From positions 1,177,501 to 1,241,500 of the forward strand of contig NZ_CP101740.1 of the NCBI RefSeq assembly GCF_024496245.1: DNA of 64,000 nucleotides, read 5' to 3'. The notes under the pieces are model-generated. The model was given only the letters and a program-made list of their open reading frames with translations, was not told where the DNA came from and did no database searches. The position numbers and the translations under genes are program-made. The DNA comes from Sphingomonas qomolangmaensis. Lineage in GTDB: Bacteria > Pseudomonadota > Alphaproteobacteria > Sphingomonadales > Sphingomonadaceae. This document shows positions 17,012-26,810 of the stretch, one piece after another; positions within the stretch are counted from its first letter, which is position 1; every line of letters starts with the position of its first letter.

Positions 17012-18363
17012 AGCGGCTGCGGCTTTGGCCGTCGAGCCTGGGCGGCCAGATCGCGATGCTGGTCGCGGTCGCGCTGTTCGTGGCGCAGGCGATCAATTTC
17101 GGGCTGCTGTATCGCGAGCGCCAGGCGCTTCGCTTCAGCCAGATCACCGCGCCCGCGATCACCCGGATCGTCGACGCCGCCGAACGATTGCAAAGCGGCC
17201 GCGCCACGCCGTCCGAGCGGCCGCGCTCGCGAATCCGGCTCGAACCGACCAATCCGATCAATCCCGAATGGGCGCGCGCTGCCGAGGTCGAGGAGGGCAT
17301 TCGCCGGGCGGCGCTCGATTCGGGGTTGCAGCTGGGGCGGATCGCCACCGGTATCCGCGACACCGATCCGCTCGATCCCAGGCTCCGCAAGATGAGCCCG
17401 CGCCGTGCCGCGCGAATCACCAGCCTGGGCGGCGAGCTGGTCGTCGCGGTCGAGGTGCCCGGGCGCGGCTGGCTGGTGCTCAACGCGCCATGGCCGCGCA
17501 CCGAGCGTACCCTGGTGTGGCAGCTGATCGCGCAGACGCTGATCCTCTATGCCTTCGTGCTGCTGCCCGTGCTGTGGATCGGCCGCAGGGTCGCCCAGCC
17601 GCTCCGGACGCTGGCGACCGCGGCGCATGCCTTCACCCCGGGCGGCCCGCCCGCCCCGGTCGAGGAGCGCGGCCCCGGCGATGTCCGTGCGGTGATCGCC
17701 GCCTATAACGGCCTGTCCGAACGCGTGAGCGCGATGCTCGACGAAAAGGACCGGATGCTCGGCGCGATCGGCCACGACCTGCGCACCCCGCTGGCAGCGC
17801 TGCGCGTGCGGATCGAATCGGTCGAGGACGACAATGACCGCCAGCGCATGGCCGACACGATCGACGAGATGACCGGGATGCTCGAAGACATATTGTCGCT
17901 CGCGCGGCTGGGGCGCCCGAGCGAACCGCCGACCAATGTCGACCTCGCCGCCTTGGTCGATGCGGTGGTCGACGATTTTCGCGACCTTGGCCACGAAGTC
18001 GCGTTCGAGGAAGCCCCGCGCACCCGGATGCACCTTCGCCCCTCGCTGATGCGGCGCGCGGTGCGCAACCTGATCGAGAATGCGGTGAAATATGCAGGAG
18101 CCTGCGAAGTGCGGGTGGTGATCGAGCCGAGCCGCGTGGCGATCGAGGTCTGCGATCGCGGCCCCGGCATCCCGATCGACAAGCTCGACGCGGTGTTCGA
18201 TCCGTTCACGCGGATCGAAACCTCGCGCAATCGCGAGACCGGCGGCATCGGGCTCGGCCTCGCGCTCACCCGCGCGATCGTTCGCGATGCCGGCGGGCGG
18301 GTGTCGCTGGCGAACCGCGCGGGCGGCGGCCTGGTCGCACGAATCGAACTGCCGCGCACCTGA
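17008..18363 (+). CDS. Membrane sensor histidine kinase (EnvZ/RstB-like)
   Basis: 451 aa. Transmembrane helix at about residues 12-30, a periplasmic sensor region (~45-165), a second helix (~172-191), HAMP (~192-245), HisKA with IGHDLRTPLAALR (H256), then HATPase with N-box RRAVRNLIENAVKYA, G1 EVCDRGPGIP and G2 ETGGIGLGLALTRAI. All catalytic boxes are intact. GTG start at 17008 overlaps the regulator stop. Architecture and operon order match EnvZ/OmpR-type systems. The stimulus cannot be predicted. Confidence 0.95.
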   Translation: MKRLRLWPSSLGGQIAMLVAVALFVAQAINFGLLYRERQALRFSQITAPAITRIVDAAERLQSGRATPSERPRSRIRLEPTNPINPEWARAAEVEEGIRRAALDSGLQLGRIATGIRDTDPLDPRLRKMSPRRAARITSLGGELVVAVEVPGRGWLVLNAPWPRTERTLVWQLIAQTLILYAFVLLPVLWIGRRVAQPLRTLATAAHAFTPGGPPAPVEERGPGDVRAVIAAYNGLSERVSAMLDEKDRMLGAIGHDLRTPLAALRVRIESVEDDNDRQRMADTIDEMTGMLEDILSLARLGRPSEPPTNVDLAALVDAVVDDFRDLGHEVAFEEAPRTRMHLRPSLMRRAVRNLIENAVKYAGACEVRVVIEPSRVAIEVCDRGPGIPIDKLDAVFDPFTRIETSRNRETGGIGLGLALTRAIVRDAGGRVSLANRAGGGLVARIELPRT

Positions 18364-18414
18364 ACCGTCGGCCCCAGGAACTTCCCCCCCCCTCCCGCAT
18401 TCACCCGGAACCCC

Positions 18415-19113
18415 ATGCTCACACTCGCCAGCTACAACATGCACAAGGCCGTCGGCACCGATCGCCGCAGGCGGCCCGAGCGCACGCTCGAAGTGCTGCG
18501 CGAGATCGACGCCGATATCGTCGCGCTGCAGGAGGCCGATCGCCGCTTCGGCACGCGCGAGGCGATCTTCACCCCGCATCTGCTGGCCGAGCACAGCGAC
18601 TATAAGGCGGTGCCGGTCGCGGTCCGCGCGCTCAGCATGGGCTGGCACGGCAACGTCTTGCTGGTGCGGCGCGAGGCCGAGATCGTCGATTGCACCCCGA
18701 TCCACCTGCCCGCGCTCGAGCCGCGCGGCGCGGTGTCGGTCGATGTCCGGCTCCGCGGGATCACCGTGCGCGTCGTCGGCATGCATCTCGACCTGTCGGG
18801 GCTGTGGCGGCGGCGGCAGGCGCATGCGATCCTGTCGCATCTCGACGGCTGCACGCCCTTGCCGACGATCCTGATGGGCGATCTCAACGAATGGCGGCCG
18901 ACCGCGGGGTGCGTCCAGGACTTCAGCCGCAGCTTCACCCAGGCCGACACCGGTGCGAGCTTCCACGCGAAGCGCCCGATCGCGCGGCTCGACCGGATCA
19001 TGGTCAGCCGCGATTTGGAGATCGCCGAGTGCGGCGTCCACCGCAGCATGGTCGCGCGCACCGCCTCCGATCACCTCCCGATCTGGGCAATGGTCGCTAC
19101 CCGTCATGCGTGA
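18415..19113 (+). CDS. Endonuclease/exonuclease/phosphatase (EEP) fold hydrolase
   Basis: 232 aa. EEP motifs: ASYNMHKAVG (metal-site N), VALQEADRRF (metal-ligand E), GMHLDLSG, the catalytic ILMGDLNEW (D-x-N) and the C-terminal ASDHLPIWA (D-H pair). Members cleave phosphodiesters in nucleic acids, phospholipids or sphingomyelin. The ATG at 18415 lies 51 bp after the kinase gene, and its last 8 bp overlap the patatin-like gene. Coupling to a phospholipase hints at lipid substrates, but this is only inference from context. Confidence 0.86.
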   Translation: MLTLASYNMHKAVGTDRRRRPERTLEVLREIDADIVALQEADRRFGTREAIFTPHLLAEHSDYKAVPVAVRALSMGWHGNVLLVRREAEIVDCTPIHLPALEPRGAVSVDVRLRGITVRVVGMHLDLSGLWRRRQAHAILSHLDGCTPLPTILMGDLNEWRPTAGCVQDFSRSFTQADTGASFHAKRPIARLDRIMVSRDLEIAECGVHRSMVARTASDHLPIWAMVATRHA

Positions 19114-21397
19114 CAAGGAACTGCGGCTCGCGCTGGTTTGCTACGGTGGCATCAGCCTGGCGGTGTATATGCACGGCATCACCAAGGAAGTCTGGCGACT
19201 CGCGCGTGCGAGCCAGGCATTTTGCGACCCCCTCCCCGCGCCTGGCAGCGGTGAGGAGGACGTCTATCGCGAGTTGCTGGGGGAAATCGCCGAGGTTTCG
19301 GGGCTGCGCGTTCGCGTGCTGGTCGACATCCTCGCCGGCGCGAGCGCGGGGGGAATCAACAGCGTGTTCCTGGCGCAGGCGATCAGCACCGGCCAAAGCC
19401 TGGAACCGCTGACCGCAATGTGGCTCGAACAGGCCGATATCGATTCGCTGATCGACCCCGATCAGGCACCCTCGTCGGGCATGACCAAATTCTGGGCGCG
19501 CCCGCTCGCCTGGATGGCGATGGGGGCCGACGCGATCGAGGAAACCGTCGAACACGCGGCGCGGGGTGAAGTCCGCAACAAGCTCAACACGCTGGTCCGC
19601 GCGCGCTGGTTCGAGCCGCCGTTCGGCGGCAAGCGAATGGTCACGATGCTGCTCGATGCTTTCGCGGCGATGGAGAAGGCACCTACGGGCCCGCGCCTGC
19701 TGCCGCCGGGCCAGCCGCTCGACCTGTTTGTGACCGTCACCGATTTCGGCGGTCACCCCGAACGGCTGCGGCTCAATTCGCCCCCCGAAGTGCTCGAGAC
19801 CGAACATCGGCTGGTCTTGTCGTTCAGCGACGGCGGCAAGCCCGTCGATACGCTGGCGGATCATGCTGAGCTGGCGTTCGCGGCGCGATCAACGTCGAGC
19901 TTTCCCGGTGCCTTTCCGCCCTTCATGGTCGGCGAACTCGACGAGGTGCTGGCCGATCGCGGCGCGACATGGCCGGGGCGGCTCGCGTTCCTGACCCGCG
20001 CGCTACCGCGCCAGGTCGCGGCGAACGCGGTGGAGAGCGCGGCGTTGATCGACGGATCGGTGCTGGCCAACGCGCCCTTCCGCCCGGCGATCGATGCGCT
20101 GCGCGAACGCCCGGCGCGGCGGCAGGTCGATCGTCGCTTCGTGTTCATCGATCCGATACCGGGGTTTCGGTTCGGGCTGGGGGCGGGGCGCGACGGCCAG
20201 CCGAGCTTCTTCCAGACCATGATCGGCGCGCTGTCCGAAATTCCGCGGCAACAGCCGATCCGCGACAATCTCGACATGCTGATGGACCGGTCGGATCAGA
20301 TCGAACGCAAGCTGGCGATCCTCGACCAGCTGCGCGGCGAGGTCGAACGCCAGGTCGAATCGGTGTTCGGCTACACCTTGTTCCTCGATTACCCCAACCC
20401 GAAGCGGCTCACGTCCTGGCGCCGTCGCGCGCAGGCAGCGGCATCGGGCAAGGCAGGCTATGGTCATGCCGGCTACTCGCTGTTGAAGGTCGAAGGCGTG
20501 ATCGATCGCGTTGCCGGCATCCTCCATCACATCGGCGACCAATCGGGCCAGGAACGCCGCCGGGCGATCCGGGGCGCGGTGGCCGAAGCGGTGCGGCTGC
20601 GCGGCGGCAACAAGGTGGGGACCGAACATCCCACCGGCGCCAGCCCGCGCGCGGTGGCATTCCTGCGCGGCTTCGACATCGGTTACCGTATCCGCCGGCT
20701 GCGCCTGCTGGTCCGCCGCATCGCCGAGCTCGATGGCGACCATGACCGCGCCGAACTGCGCGAAGTGCGCGAAGCGGTATACGCCGCGCTGGCGGCCTAT
20801 CTCGAACGCCACCGCGCGCAGCCGATGGCGATGTTGCAGGAACAGGTTCGACAACTCCCTGCCGGCGCCGAGGCGGTGCTCGATTCGCTCGAGGCGACGA
20901 TGGACCTGCAAGGGCTCGATACCGCGACCGACGAAGCGCTGGCGGGCGCGCTCAGCCGCTTGCCGCGCGACGCCCGGCGGCCGTTGCTGCTCGCCTATCT
21001 CGGCTTTCCCTTTTTCGACATCGCGACGCTGCCGTTGCTGCAGGGCGAAGGGCTCGATGAGTTCGATCCGGTGCGGGTCGATCGTATCGCGCCCGACGAC
21101 GCGGTGGCAATTCGCAGCGGGGGTGCGGCGGCGACGCTGAAAGGCATCCAGTTCAACAATTTCGGCGCATTCTTCAGCCGCGCCTATCGCGAGAACGACT
21201 ATCTATGGGGGCGGCTGCACGGCGCCGATCGGCTGGTCGATATCGTGTTGTCGACGCTGCCCGCCACCGTTCGCCTGAAGGCCGGACGAACCAGCGCGAT
21301 CAAGCGATCGTTGTTCCTGGCGATCCTAGACGAGGAGGAGCCGCGGCTCACCGCGATGCCCGGGCTCATCGACTCGCTCCGCGCCGAAATCGGCTGA
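19106..21397 (+). CDS. Patatin-like phospholipase, large TIGR03607-type protein
   Basis: 763 aa. The N-terminal patatin domain has the oxyanion loop CYGGISLAVYMHG, the nucleophile elbow GASAGG (S80) and the catalytic aspartate in LIDGSVLANAPF. The remaining ~450 residues are helical and match the long 'patatin-related protein' group (DUF3376-like) found in alphaproteobacteria and actinobacteria. No signal peptide. Start ATG at 19106 inside the end of the EEP gene (8-bp overlap, different frame), so the two are translationally coupled. Predicted acyl hydrolase on membrane lipids; the physiological role is unknown. Confidence 0.88.
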   Translation: MRDKELRLALVCYGGISLAVYMHGITKEVWRLARASQAFCDPLPAPGSGEEDVYRELLGEIAEVSGLRVRVLVDILAGASAGGINSVFLAQAISTGQSLEPLTAMWLEQADIDSLIDPDQAPSSGMTKFWARPLAWMAMGADAIEETVEHAARGEVRNKLNTLVRARWFEPPFGGKRMVTMLLDAFAAMEKAPTGPRLLPPGQPLDLFVTVTDFGGHPERLRLNSPPEVLETEHRLVLSFSDGGKPVDTLADHAELAFAARSTSSFPGAFPPFMVGELDEVLADRGATWPGRLAFLTRALPRQVAANAVESAALIDGSVLANAPFRPAIDALRERPARRQVDRRFVFIDPIPGFRFGLGAGRDGQPSFFQTMIGALSEIPRQQPIRDNLDMLMDRSDQIERKLAILDQLRGEVERQVESVFGYTLFLDYPNPKRLTSWRRRAQAAASGKAGYGHAGYSLLKVEGVIDRVAGILHHIGDQSGQERRRAIRGAVAEAVRLRGGNKVGTEHPTGASPRAVAFLRGFDIGYRIRRLRLLVRRIAELDGDHDRAELREVREAVYAALAAYLERHRAQPMAMLQEQVRQLPAGAEAVLDSLEATMDLQGLDTATDEALAGALSRLPRDARRPLLLAYLGFPFFDIATLPLLQGEGLDEFDPVRVDRIAPDDAVAIRSGGAAATLKGIQFNNFGAFFSRAYRENDYLWGRLHGADRLVDIVLSTLPATVRLKAGRTSAIKRSLFLAILDEEEPRLTAMPGLIDSLRAEIG

Positions 21398-21462
21398 GGG
21401 TGGCCATGCGCCGAGCGAGGGGTTAAGCGGAGGGCTGTACGGGGCAAGGAAGGCTGGGGCCG

Positions 21463-21876
21463 ATGCAGTTTCTGCGAACGCTGATCTGGGTATTGCTGGC
21501 GGGCATCGTCGTCGCCTTTTCGATCAACAACTGGGTGACGGTGCCGGTGCGGCTCTGGGCCGGGCTGATCGCCGACATCAATTTGCCGCTGCTGCTGCTC
21601 GTCGCCTTCGCGATCGGCTTCGTGCCGCTTTATCTGGTGCATGCCGCCGGTCAGTGGCGCTTGAAGTCGCGGCTGGCGAATGCCGAACGGTCGCTTGCCG
21701 ACCTTCGCGCCGTGGCGCCGACCGCTCCGCCGGTGGTGACCGCGGCCGATATGGCCGACCCGCATGCAGCGTCGCACGTATCCCCGCCCGACCCGGTGGT
21801 CGAAGCGACCGCCCCCACCGCCGCGCCGATGACCCTCGTGTCGCCGCCGCTACCATTCGAGGCCGATAGAAAATGA
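21463..21876 (+). CDS. LapA-domain (DUF1049) membrane protein
   Basis: 137 aa with two membrane helices (about residues 5-22 and 43-62) separated by the DUF1049 hallmark INNWVTVPVRLWAG, then a short coiled segment and a Pro/Ala/Thr-rich tail (~85-130). The stop overlaps the pyrF start by 4 bp, so it is the first gene of the pyrF-trp block. The role is unknown; relatives assist in LPS assembly in enterobacteria. Confidence 0.82.
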   Translation: MQFLRTLIWVLLAGIVVAFSINNWVTVPVRLWAGLIADINLPLLLLVAFAIGFVPLYLVHAAGQWRLKSRLANAERSLADLRAVAPTAPPVVTAADMADPHAASHVSPPDPVVEATAPTAAPMTLVSPPLPFEADRK

Positions 21877-22547
21877 GTTCGCCGCTATATGTCGCGCTCG
21901 ACACCCCGGACATTGATCGCGCGCGCGCGATCGCACAGGCGGTGCGGCACCATGTCGGCGGCATCAAGCTGGGCCTCGAATTCTTCATGGCCAATGGCCG
22001 CTCGGGGGTGCGCGAAATGGCCGATATCGGCCTGCCGATCTTCCTCGACCTGAAATTCCACGACATTCCCAACACCGTCGCCAAGGCGATCCAGGCGCTG
22101 GGGCCACTCGAGCCCGCGATCCTGACGGTCCATGCCTCGGGCGGGCGATCGATGATGGAGGATGCCAAGGCCGCCGCGCCGCTCGGCACCAAGGTGGTCG
22201 CGGTGACGATGCTCACCAGCCTCGACGGCGAAGACCTGCACTCGATCGGGCTGCAACGCGACCCGCACGAGCAGGTGGTTCGCCTGACCGAACTCGCGCG
22301 CGAGGCGGGGATCGACGGGGTGGTGTGCTCGGGGTTCGAAGTGGCGGCAGCGAAGAACGTGTGGCCGCAGGGTTTCTTCGTCGTTCCCGGCGTCCGCCCC
22401 GCGGGCGGCAGCGCGAGCGACCAGAAGCGCGTCGTGACCCCGCGCGCCGCGCTGGATGCCGGCGCGTCGATCCTGGTGGTGGGGCGCCCGATCACCAAGG
22501 CCGAAGACCCCGACGCCGCCGCGCGCGCGATCGAAGCGACTCTCTGA
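21873..22547 (+). CDS. pyrF: Orotidine 5'-phosphate decarboxylase
   Basis: Last step of UMP synthesis (OMP to UMP + CO2), cytoplasmic TIM barrel. 224 aa, usual size. Substrate lysines and aspartates are visible: VALDTPDIDRA, GIKLGLEFF, and the catalytic FLDLKFHDIPNTV (D-x-K-x-x-D). C-terminal phosphate loop VPGVRP and ILVVGRPITKA. ATG at 21873 overlaps the lapA-like stop; trpF follows after 31 bp. Confidence 0.97.
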   Translation: MSSPLYVALDTPDIDRARAIAQAVRHHVGGIKLGLEFFMANGRSGVREMADIGLPIFLDLKFHDIPNTVAKAIQALGPLEPAILTVHASGGRSMMEDAKAAAPLGTKVVAVTMLTSLDGEDLHSIGLQRDPHEQVVRLTELAREAGIDGVVCSGFEVAAAKNVWPQGFFVVPGVRPAGGSASDQKRVVTPRAALDAGASILVVGRPITKAEDPDAAARAIEATL

Positions 22548-22578
22548 CCGGGCCACCACGTCCGCCGAAAGCCAATTC

Positions 22579-23214
22579 ATGACGACCGCCAAGATCTGCG
22601 GGCTATCGACGCCCGAAACCGTCGCCGCCGCGCTCACCGGCGGCGCGAGCCATGTCGGGTTCGTGTTCTTCCCCCCCTCGCCGCGCCATTTGTCGTTCGA
22701 CCGCGCACGGACGCTCGCCGAGCCGGTGCCGGAGCATGTCGGCAAGGTCGGGGTGTTCGTCGACCCCGATGATTCGTTGCTCGCCGAGGCGATCGGTGCC
22801 GGGCGGCTCGACGTGCTGCAGCTCCACAAGACCCCGCCCGAACGCATCGCCGCGATCCGCGCGCGGCATGGCCTCGACATCTGGGCGGCGATCGCGGTGC
22901 GGACGCGCGCCGATCTCGACGTCGCCGCACGCCATCGCGAGCTTGCCGACCGAATCCTCTACGACGCCAAGACCCCCGAGGGCGCTACGTTGCCCGGCGG
23001 CATGGGGGTTCGTTTCGACTGGACCTTGCTCGACGGCTATCGCCACCCGCTGCCCTGGGCGCTGTCGGGCGGGCTCGACGCGGGCAATGTGCACGACGCG
23101 ATTCGCCAGACGCGCGCGCCGATCGTCGACGTGTCCTCGGGCGTCGAAAGCGCGCCGGGGGTGAAGGACGTGTCGCGGATCGCTGCGTTCCTGGCGGCGG
23201 TGGCCAAGGCGTAA
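22579..23214 (+). CDS. trpF: Phosphoribosylanthranilate isomerase
   Basis: Third step of the tryptophan-specific pathway (PRA to CdRP). 211 aa TIM barrel. Catalytic cysteine in [10 protein letters not shown] at the N-terminus and aspartate in [11 protein letters not shown]; the phosphate site is [12 protein letters not shown] and [12 protein letters not shown] 22579 follows pyrF by 31 bp and lies 106 bp before trpB; trpF-trpB-trpA order is typical of alphaproteobacteria. Confidence 0.96.
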   Translation: MTTAKICGLSTPETVAAALTGGASHVGFVFFPPSPRHLSFDRARTLAEPVPEHVGKVGVFVDPDDSLLAEAIGAGRLDVLQLHKTPPERIAAIRARHGLDIWAAIAVRTRADLDVAARHRELADRILYDAKTPEGATLPGGMGVRFDWTLLDGYRHPLPWALSGGLDAGNVHDAIRQTRAPIVDVSSGVESAPGVKDVSRIAAFLAAVAKA

Positions 23215-23320
23215 GCTCCCCCGGTCATTGTTTCTCGACTTCGCTCCAAACCAACGGCGCTGCCCTCCCCGCCCTTCGCCCTGCTCGACACGCAACCCGG
23301 CTATGCTTAAAGCGCAGCGC

Positions 23321-24550
<1,230 letters not shown>

Positions 24551-24552
24551 AT

Positions 24553-24592
24553 AGCCCTCTCCCCTTCAGGGGAGAGGGTTGGGAGAGGGGCA
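24553..24592 (+). repeat. REP-like hairpin+tail element, left copy of a perfect inverted pair
   Basis: A 10-bp perfect stem (24555-24564 with 24569-24578, loop TTCA) followed by a tail TTGGGAGAGGGGCA. The 40 bases are the exact reverse complement of 24931-24970. It begins 2 bp after the trpB stop. Its tail provides the GGGAGAGGGG ribosome site for the next gene. Confidence 0.95.
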
Positions 24593-24976
24593 GTGCGCAA
24601 CGCCGTTTTGATTGCTCGCGCCAAATCGATGCGTACCGCCCCCAGCGAGCCCGAGCAGCGGATGTGGCTGGCGCTTCGCGCCGCACGGTTTGCGGGGGTG
24701 AAGTTCCGGCGACAAAAGGTCATAGGGCCCTTCATCGTCGATTTTGCGAGCCGGGTGCCCATGCTGGTGGTGGAAATCGACGGCGACACCCATGCCGAGC
24801 GGACGATCGAAGATGATGATCGCTCTCGCTTTCTCGAACAACAGGGGTATCGGGTGATCCGTTATACCAATCATGAGGTCATGACGAACTTGGAAGGCGT
24901 GCTAACTCATCTGGCGGGGGTCGTTGCGACTGCCCCTCTCCCAACCCTCTCCCCTGAAGGGGAGAGGGCTTTATGA
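24593..24976 (+). CDS. DUF559 (Vsr/PD-(D/E)XK-like) protein inside the trp operon
   Basis: 127 aa. Matches the DUF559 family, related to very-short-patch-repair endonucleases: SEPEQRMWLALR (E21), GPFIVDFAS (D50), LVVEIDGDTHAE (E61, D63) and FLEQQGYRVIRYTNHEV. The candidate metal residues are all present, so it may be an active nuclease, but no activity is established for most of the family. Start GTG 24593 lies just after the left repeat, whose tail is its ribosome site. The last ~15 residues (from about residue 113, including APLPTLSPEGERAL) are encoded by the right repeat. The stop overlaps the trpA start (ATGA). It looks like an insertion that kept trpB-trpA expression intact. Confidence 0.88.
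   Translation: MRNAVLIARAKSMRTAPSEPEQRMWLALRAARFAGVKFRRQKVIGPFIVDFASRVPMLVVEIDGDTHAERTIEDDDRSRFLEQQGYRVIRYTNHEVMTNLEGVLTHLAGVVATAPLPTLSPEGERAL
24931..24970 (-). repeat. REP-like element, right copy (inverted)
   Basis: Exact reverse complement of 24553-24592 over 40 bases, stem 24945-24954 with 24959-24968. It overlaps the end of the DUF559 gene and ends 2 bp before the trpA ATG, giving trpA a GGGGAGAGGG ribosome site. Confidence 0.95.
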
Positions 24977-25782
24977 CGCGGCTGTCCACCGCGTTCGCTA
25001 GCGCCAACGCCGCTGGCCGCGCCGCGCTCGTCGCGTTCGTCACCGCTGGCGATCCCACGCCCGCCGCCACTCCGGCGATCCTCGACGCGCTGGTCGCGGG
25101 CGGGGCCGACGTGATCGAGCTCGGCATGCCCTTCACCGATCCGATGGCCGACGGCCCCGCGATCCAGGCGGCGAACCTGCGCAGCCTCGCGGCGCGGACC
25201 ACCACCGCCGACATTCTTGCGATCGCCAAGGAATTCCGCGCCCGCCACCCGGCGGTGCCGCTGATCCTGATGGGCTATGCCAACCCGATGCTGCGGCGCG
25301 GGCCCGGCTGGTTCGCAGGCCAGGCCGCCGCGGCGGGCGTCGACGGGGTGATCTGCGTCGACGTGCCACCCGAGGAAGACGATGCGCTGGGGCCGGCGCT
25401 GCGCGAGGCCGGGCTCGACCTGATCCGGCTTGCCACCCCGACCACCGACGTCGCGCGGTTGCCCGCGGTGCTCGATGGCGCGTCGGGCTTCATCTATTAT
25501 GTCTCGGTCGCGGGGATCACCGGATCGCAGCAGGCGGCGCAGGGCTCGATCGACGACGCCGTCGCGCGGCTCAAGGCGTCGACCGACCTGCCGATCGCGG
25601 TCGGCTTCGGCGTTCGCACCCCCGATCAGGCGGCGCAGATCGGCCGCGTCGCCGATGGCGTCGTCGTAGGATCGGCGATCGTCGAATTGGTGGGGCAGCA
25701 TGGCGCCGCTGCGCCGGCGGCGGTCATTCCCTATATCCGATCGCTGGCCGAGGCGCTGGCGACCGCAAGGACCTTTGCATGA
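24973..25782 (+). CDS. trpA: Tryptophan synthase alpha chain
   Basis: Cleaves indole-3-glycerol phosphate to indole and G3P; partner of TrpB. 269 aa TIM barrel. Catalytic residues in IELGMPFTDPMADGPAIQ (E and D), plus FIYYVSVAGITGSQ and the phosphate site VGFGVRTPDQA. ATG at 24973 is coupled (ATGA) to the DUF559 stop, and its ribosome site lies in the repeat. Its own stop overlaps accD by 4 bp. Confidence 0.97.
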   Translation: MTRLSTAFASANAAGRAALVAFVTAGDPTPAATPAILDALVAGGADVIELGMPFTDPMADGPAIQAANLRSLAARTTTADILAIAKEFRARHPAVPLILMGYANPMLRRGPGWFAGQAAAAGVDGVICVDVPPEEDDALGPALREAGLDLIRLATPTTDVARLPAVLDGASGFIYYVSVAGITGSQQAAQGSIDDAVARLKASTDLPIAVGFGVRTPDQAAQIGRVADGVVVGSAIVELVGQHGAAAPAAVIPYIRSLAEALATARTFA

Positions 25783-26633
25783 GCTGGCTGAACAACGTCC
25801 GCAACGCGCTCGCCTTCGTTTCGAAGAAGGAGACGCCCGACAATCTGTGGCACAAGTGCAAGGGCTGCGGCCAGCTGGTGTTCGTCAAGGAGTTCGAGGA
25901 GAATCTGCACGTCTGCCCGCTGTGCGAGCATCATGCGCGGATCGGTCCCAACGAGCGCTTCGCGCAATTGTTCGACGAAGGCACCTGCAAGCGGCTGCCG
26001 ATGCCGCGCGTGCCCGAGGATCCGCTGAAGTTCCGCGACACCAAGCCCTATGCCGGGCGGCTGAAGGCGGCGCGGACCGAGACCGGCGACCAGGACGCGT
26101 TCGTCAACGCGCGCGGCACAGTGCTTGGCAAGCGGATGGTGATCGGCGTCCAGAACTTCGCGTTCATGGGCGGATCGATGGGCCAGGCGGTGGGCGAAGG
26201 CTTCATCGCCGGGGTCGAGGCTGCGATCGCTGCGCGTGCGCCCTTCGTGGTGTTCACCGCGAGCGGCGGCGCGCGGATGCAGGAGGGTATCCTCAGCCTG
26301 ATGCAGATGCCGCGCACCACGGTGGCGATCGAGATGCTGCACGATGCCGGGCTGCCCTATGTCGTCGTGCTGACCGACCCGACCTCGGGCGGGGTGATGG
26401 CCGCCTATGCAATGCTGGGCGACATCCAGATCGCCGAGCCCAAGGCGACGCTCGCCTTCACCGGGCGCCGGGTGATCGAGCAGACGATCCGCGAGAAGCT
26501 GCCTGAGAATTTCCAGACGAGCGAATATTATCGCGACCACGGACTGATCGACATGGTGGTCGAGCGCAAGGACCTGCGCGCGACGCTGGCGAACCTGGCC
26601 GATTATCTGTGCGGCGGACGCGCGGCGGCGTAG
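25779..26633 (+). CDS. accD: Acetyl-CoA carboxylase carboxyltransferase subunit beta
   Basis: Beta subunit of the carboxyltransferase that transfers CO2 from biotin to acetyl-CoA in fatty-acid synthesis; partner AccA is not in the window. 284 aa. N-terminal zinc finger with CKGC and CPLC pairs (LWHKCKGCGQL, HVCPLCEHHARI), then the crotonase-like domain with FTASGGARMQEGILSL and LTDPTSGGVMAAYA. ATG overlaps the trpA stop; trpA-accD-folC order is typical of proteobacteria. Confidence 0.97.
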   Translation: MSWLNNVRNALAFVSKKETPDNLWHKCKGCGQLVFVKEFEENLHVCPLCEHHARIGPNERFAQLFDEGTCKRLPMPRVPEDPLKFRDTKPYAGRLKAARTETGDQDAFVNARGTVLGKRMVIGVQNFAFMGGSMGQAVGEGFIAGVEAAIAARAPFVVFTASGGARMQEGILSLMQMPRTTVAIEMLHDAGLPYVVVLTDPTSGGVMAAYAMLGDIQIAEPKATLAFTGRRVIEQTIREKLPENFQTSEYYRDHGLIDMVVERKDLRATLANLADYLCGGRAAA

Positions 26634-26643
26634 CCTTTCTTCC

Positions 26644-26680
26644 CCCCTCCCGCTTGCGGGAGGGGTCGGGGGAGGGCCTG
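26644..26680 (+). repeat. REP-like hairpin+tail element, second family
   Basis: Stem CCCCTCCCGC (26644-26653) with GCGGGAGGGG (26656-26665), then a tail TCGGGGGAGGGCCTG. The layout is the same as the trp-operon repeats but the stem differs. Located 11 bp after the accD stop. The rest of the gap to folC holds no gene. Confidence 0.85.
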
Positions 26681-26810
26681 TCCGAACACACGCATTGGCG
26701 GCTGAACACGCCCTTCCCTAGCCCAGTGCCGGGTGAACAGCGCCCCGCGCTGTTCAGGTCATGCCGGGGGCATGACCGACCCGGCGCTCACAAGTGGGAG
26801 GGGGACTGAC

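Noticed and set aside
16978..19116. 712-aa antisense open frame
   Set aside because: Opposite the kinase and EEP genes, no motifs, biased composition; shadow of real genes.
24593..24976. RAYT/IS200-type transposase in the trp operon
   Set aside because: No HUH or catalytic tyrosine motif; the sequence matches the DUF559/Vsr-like nuclease fold.
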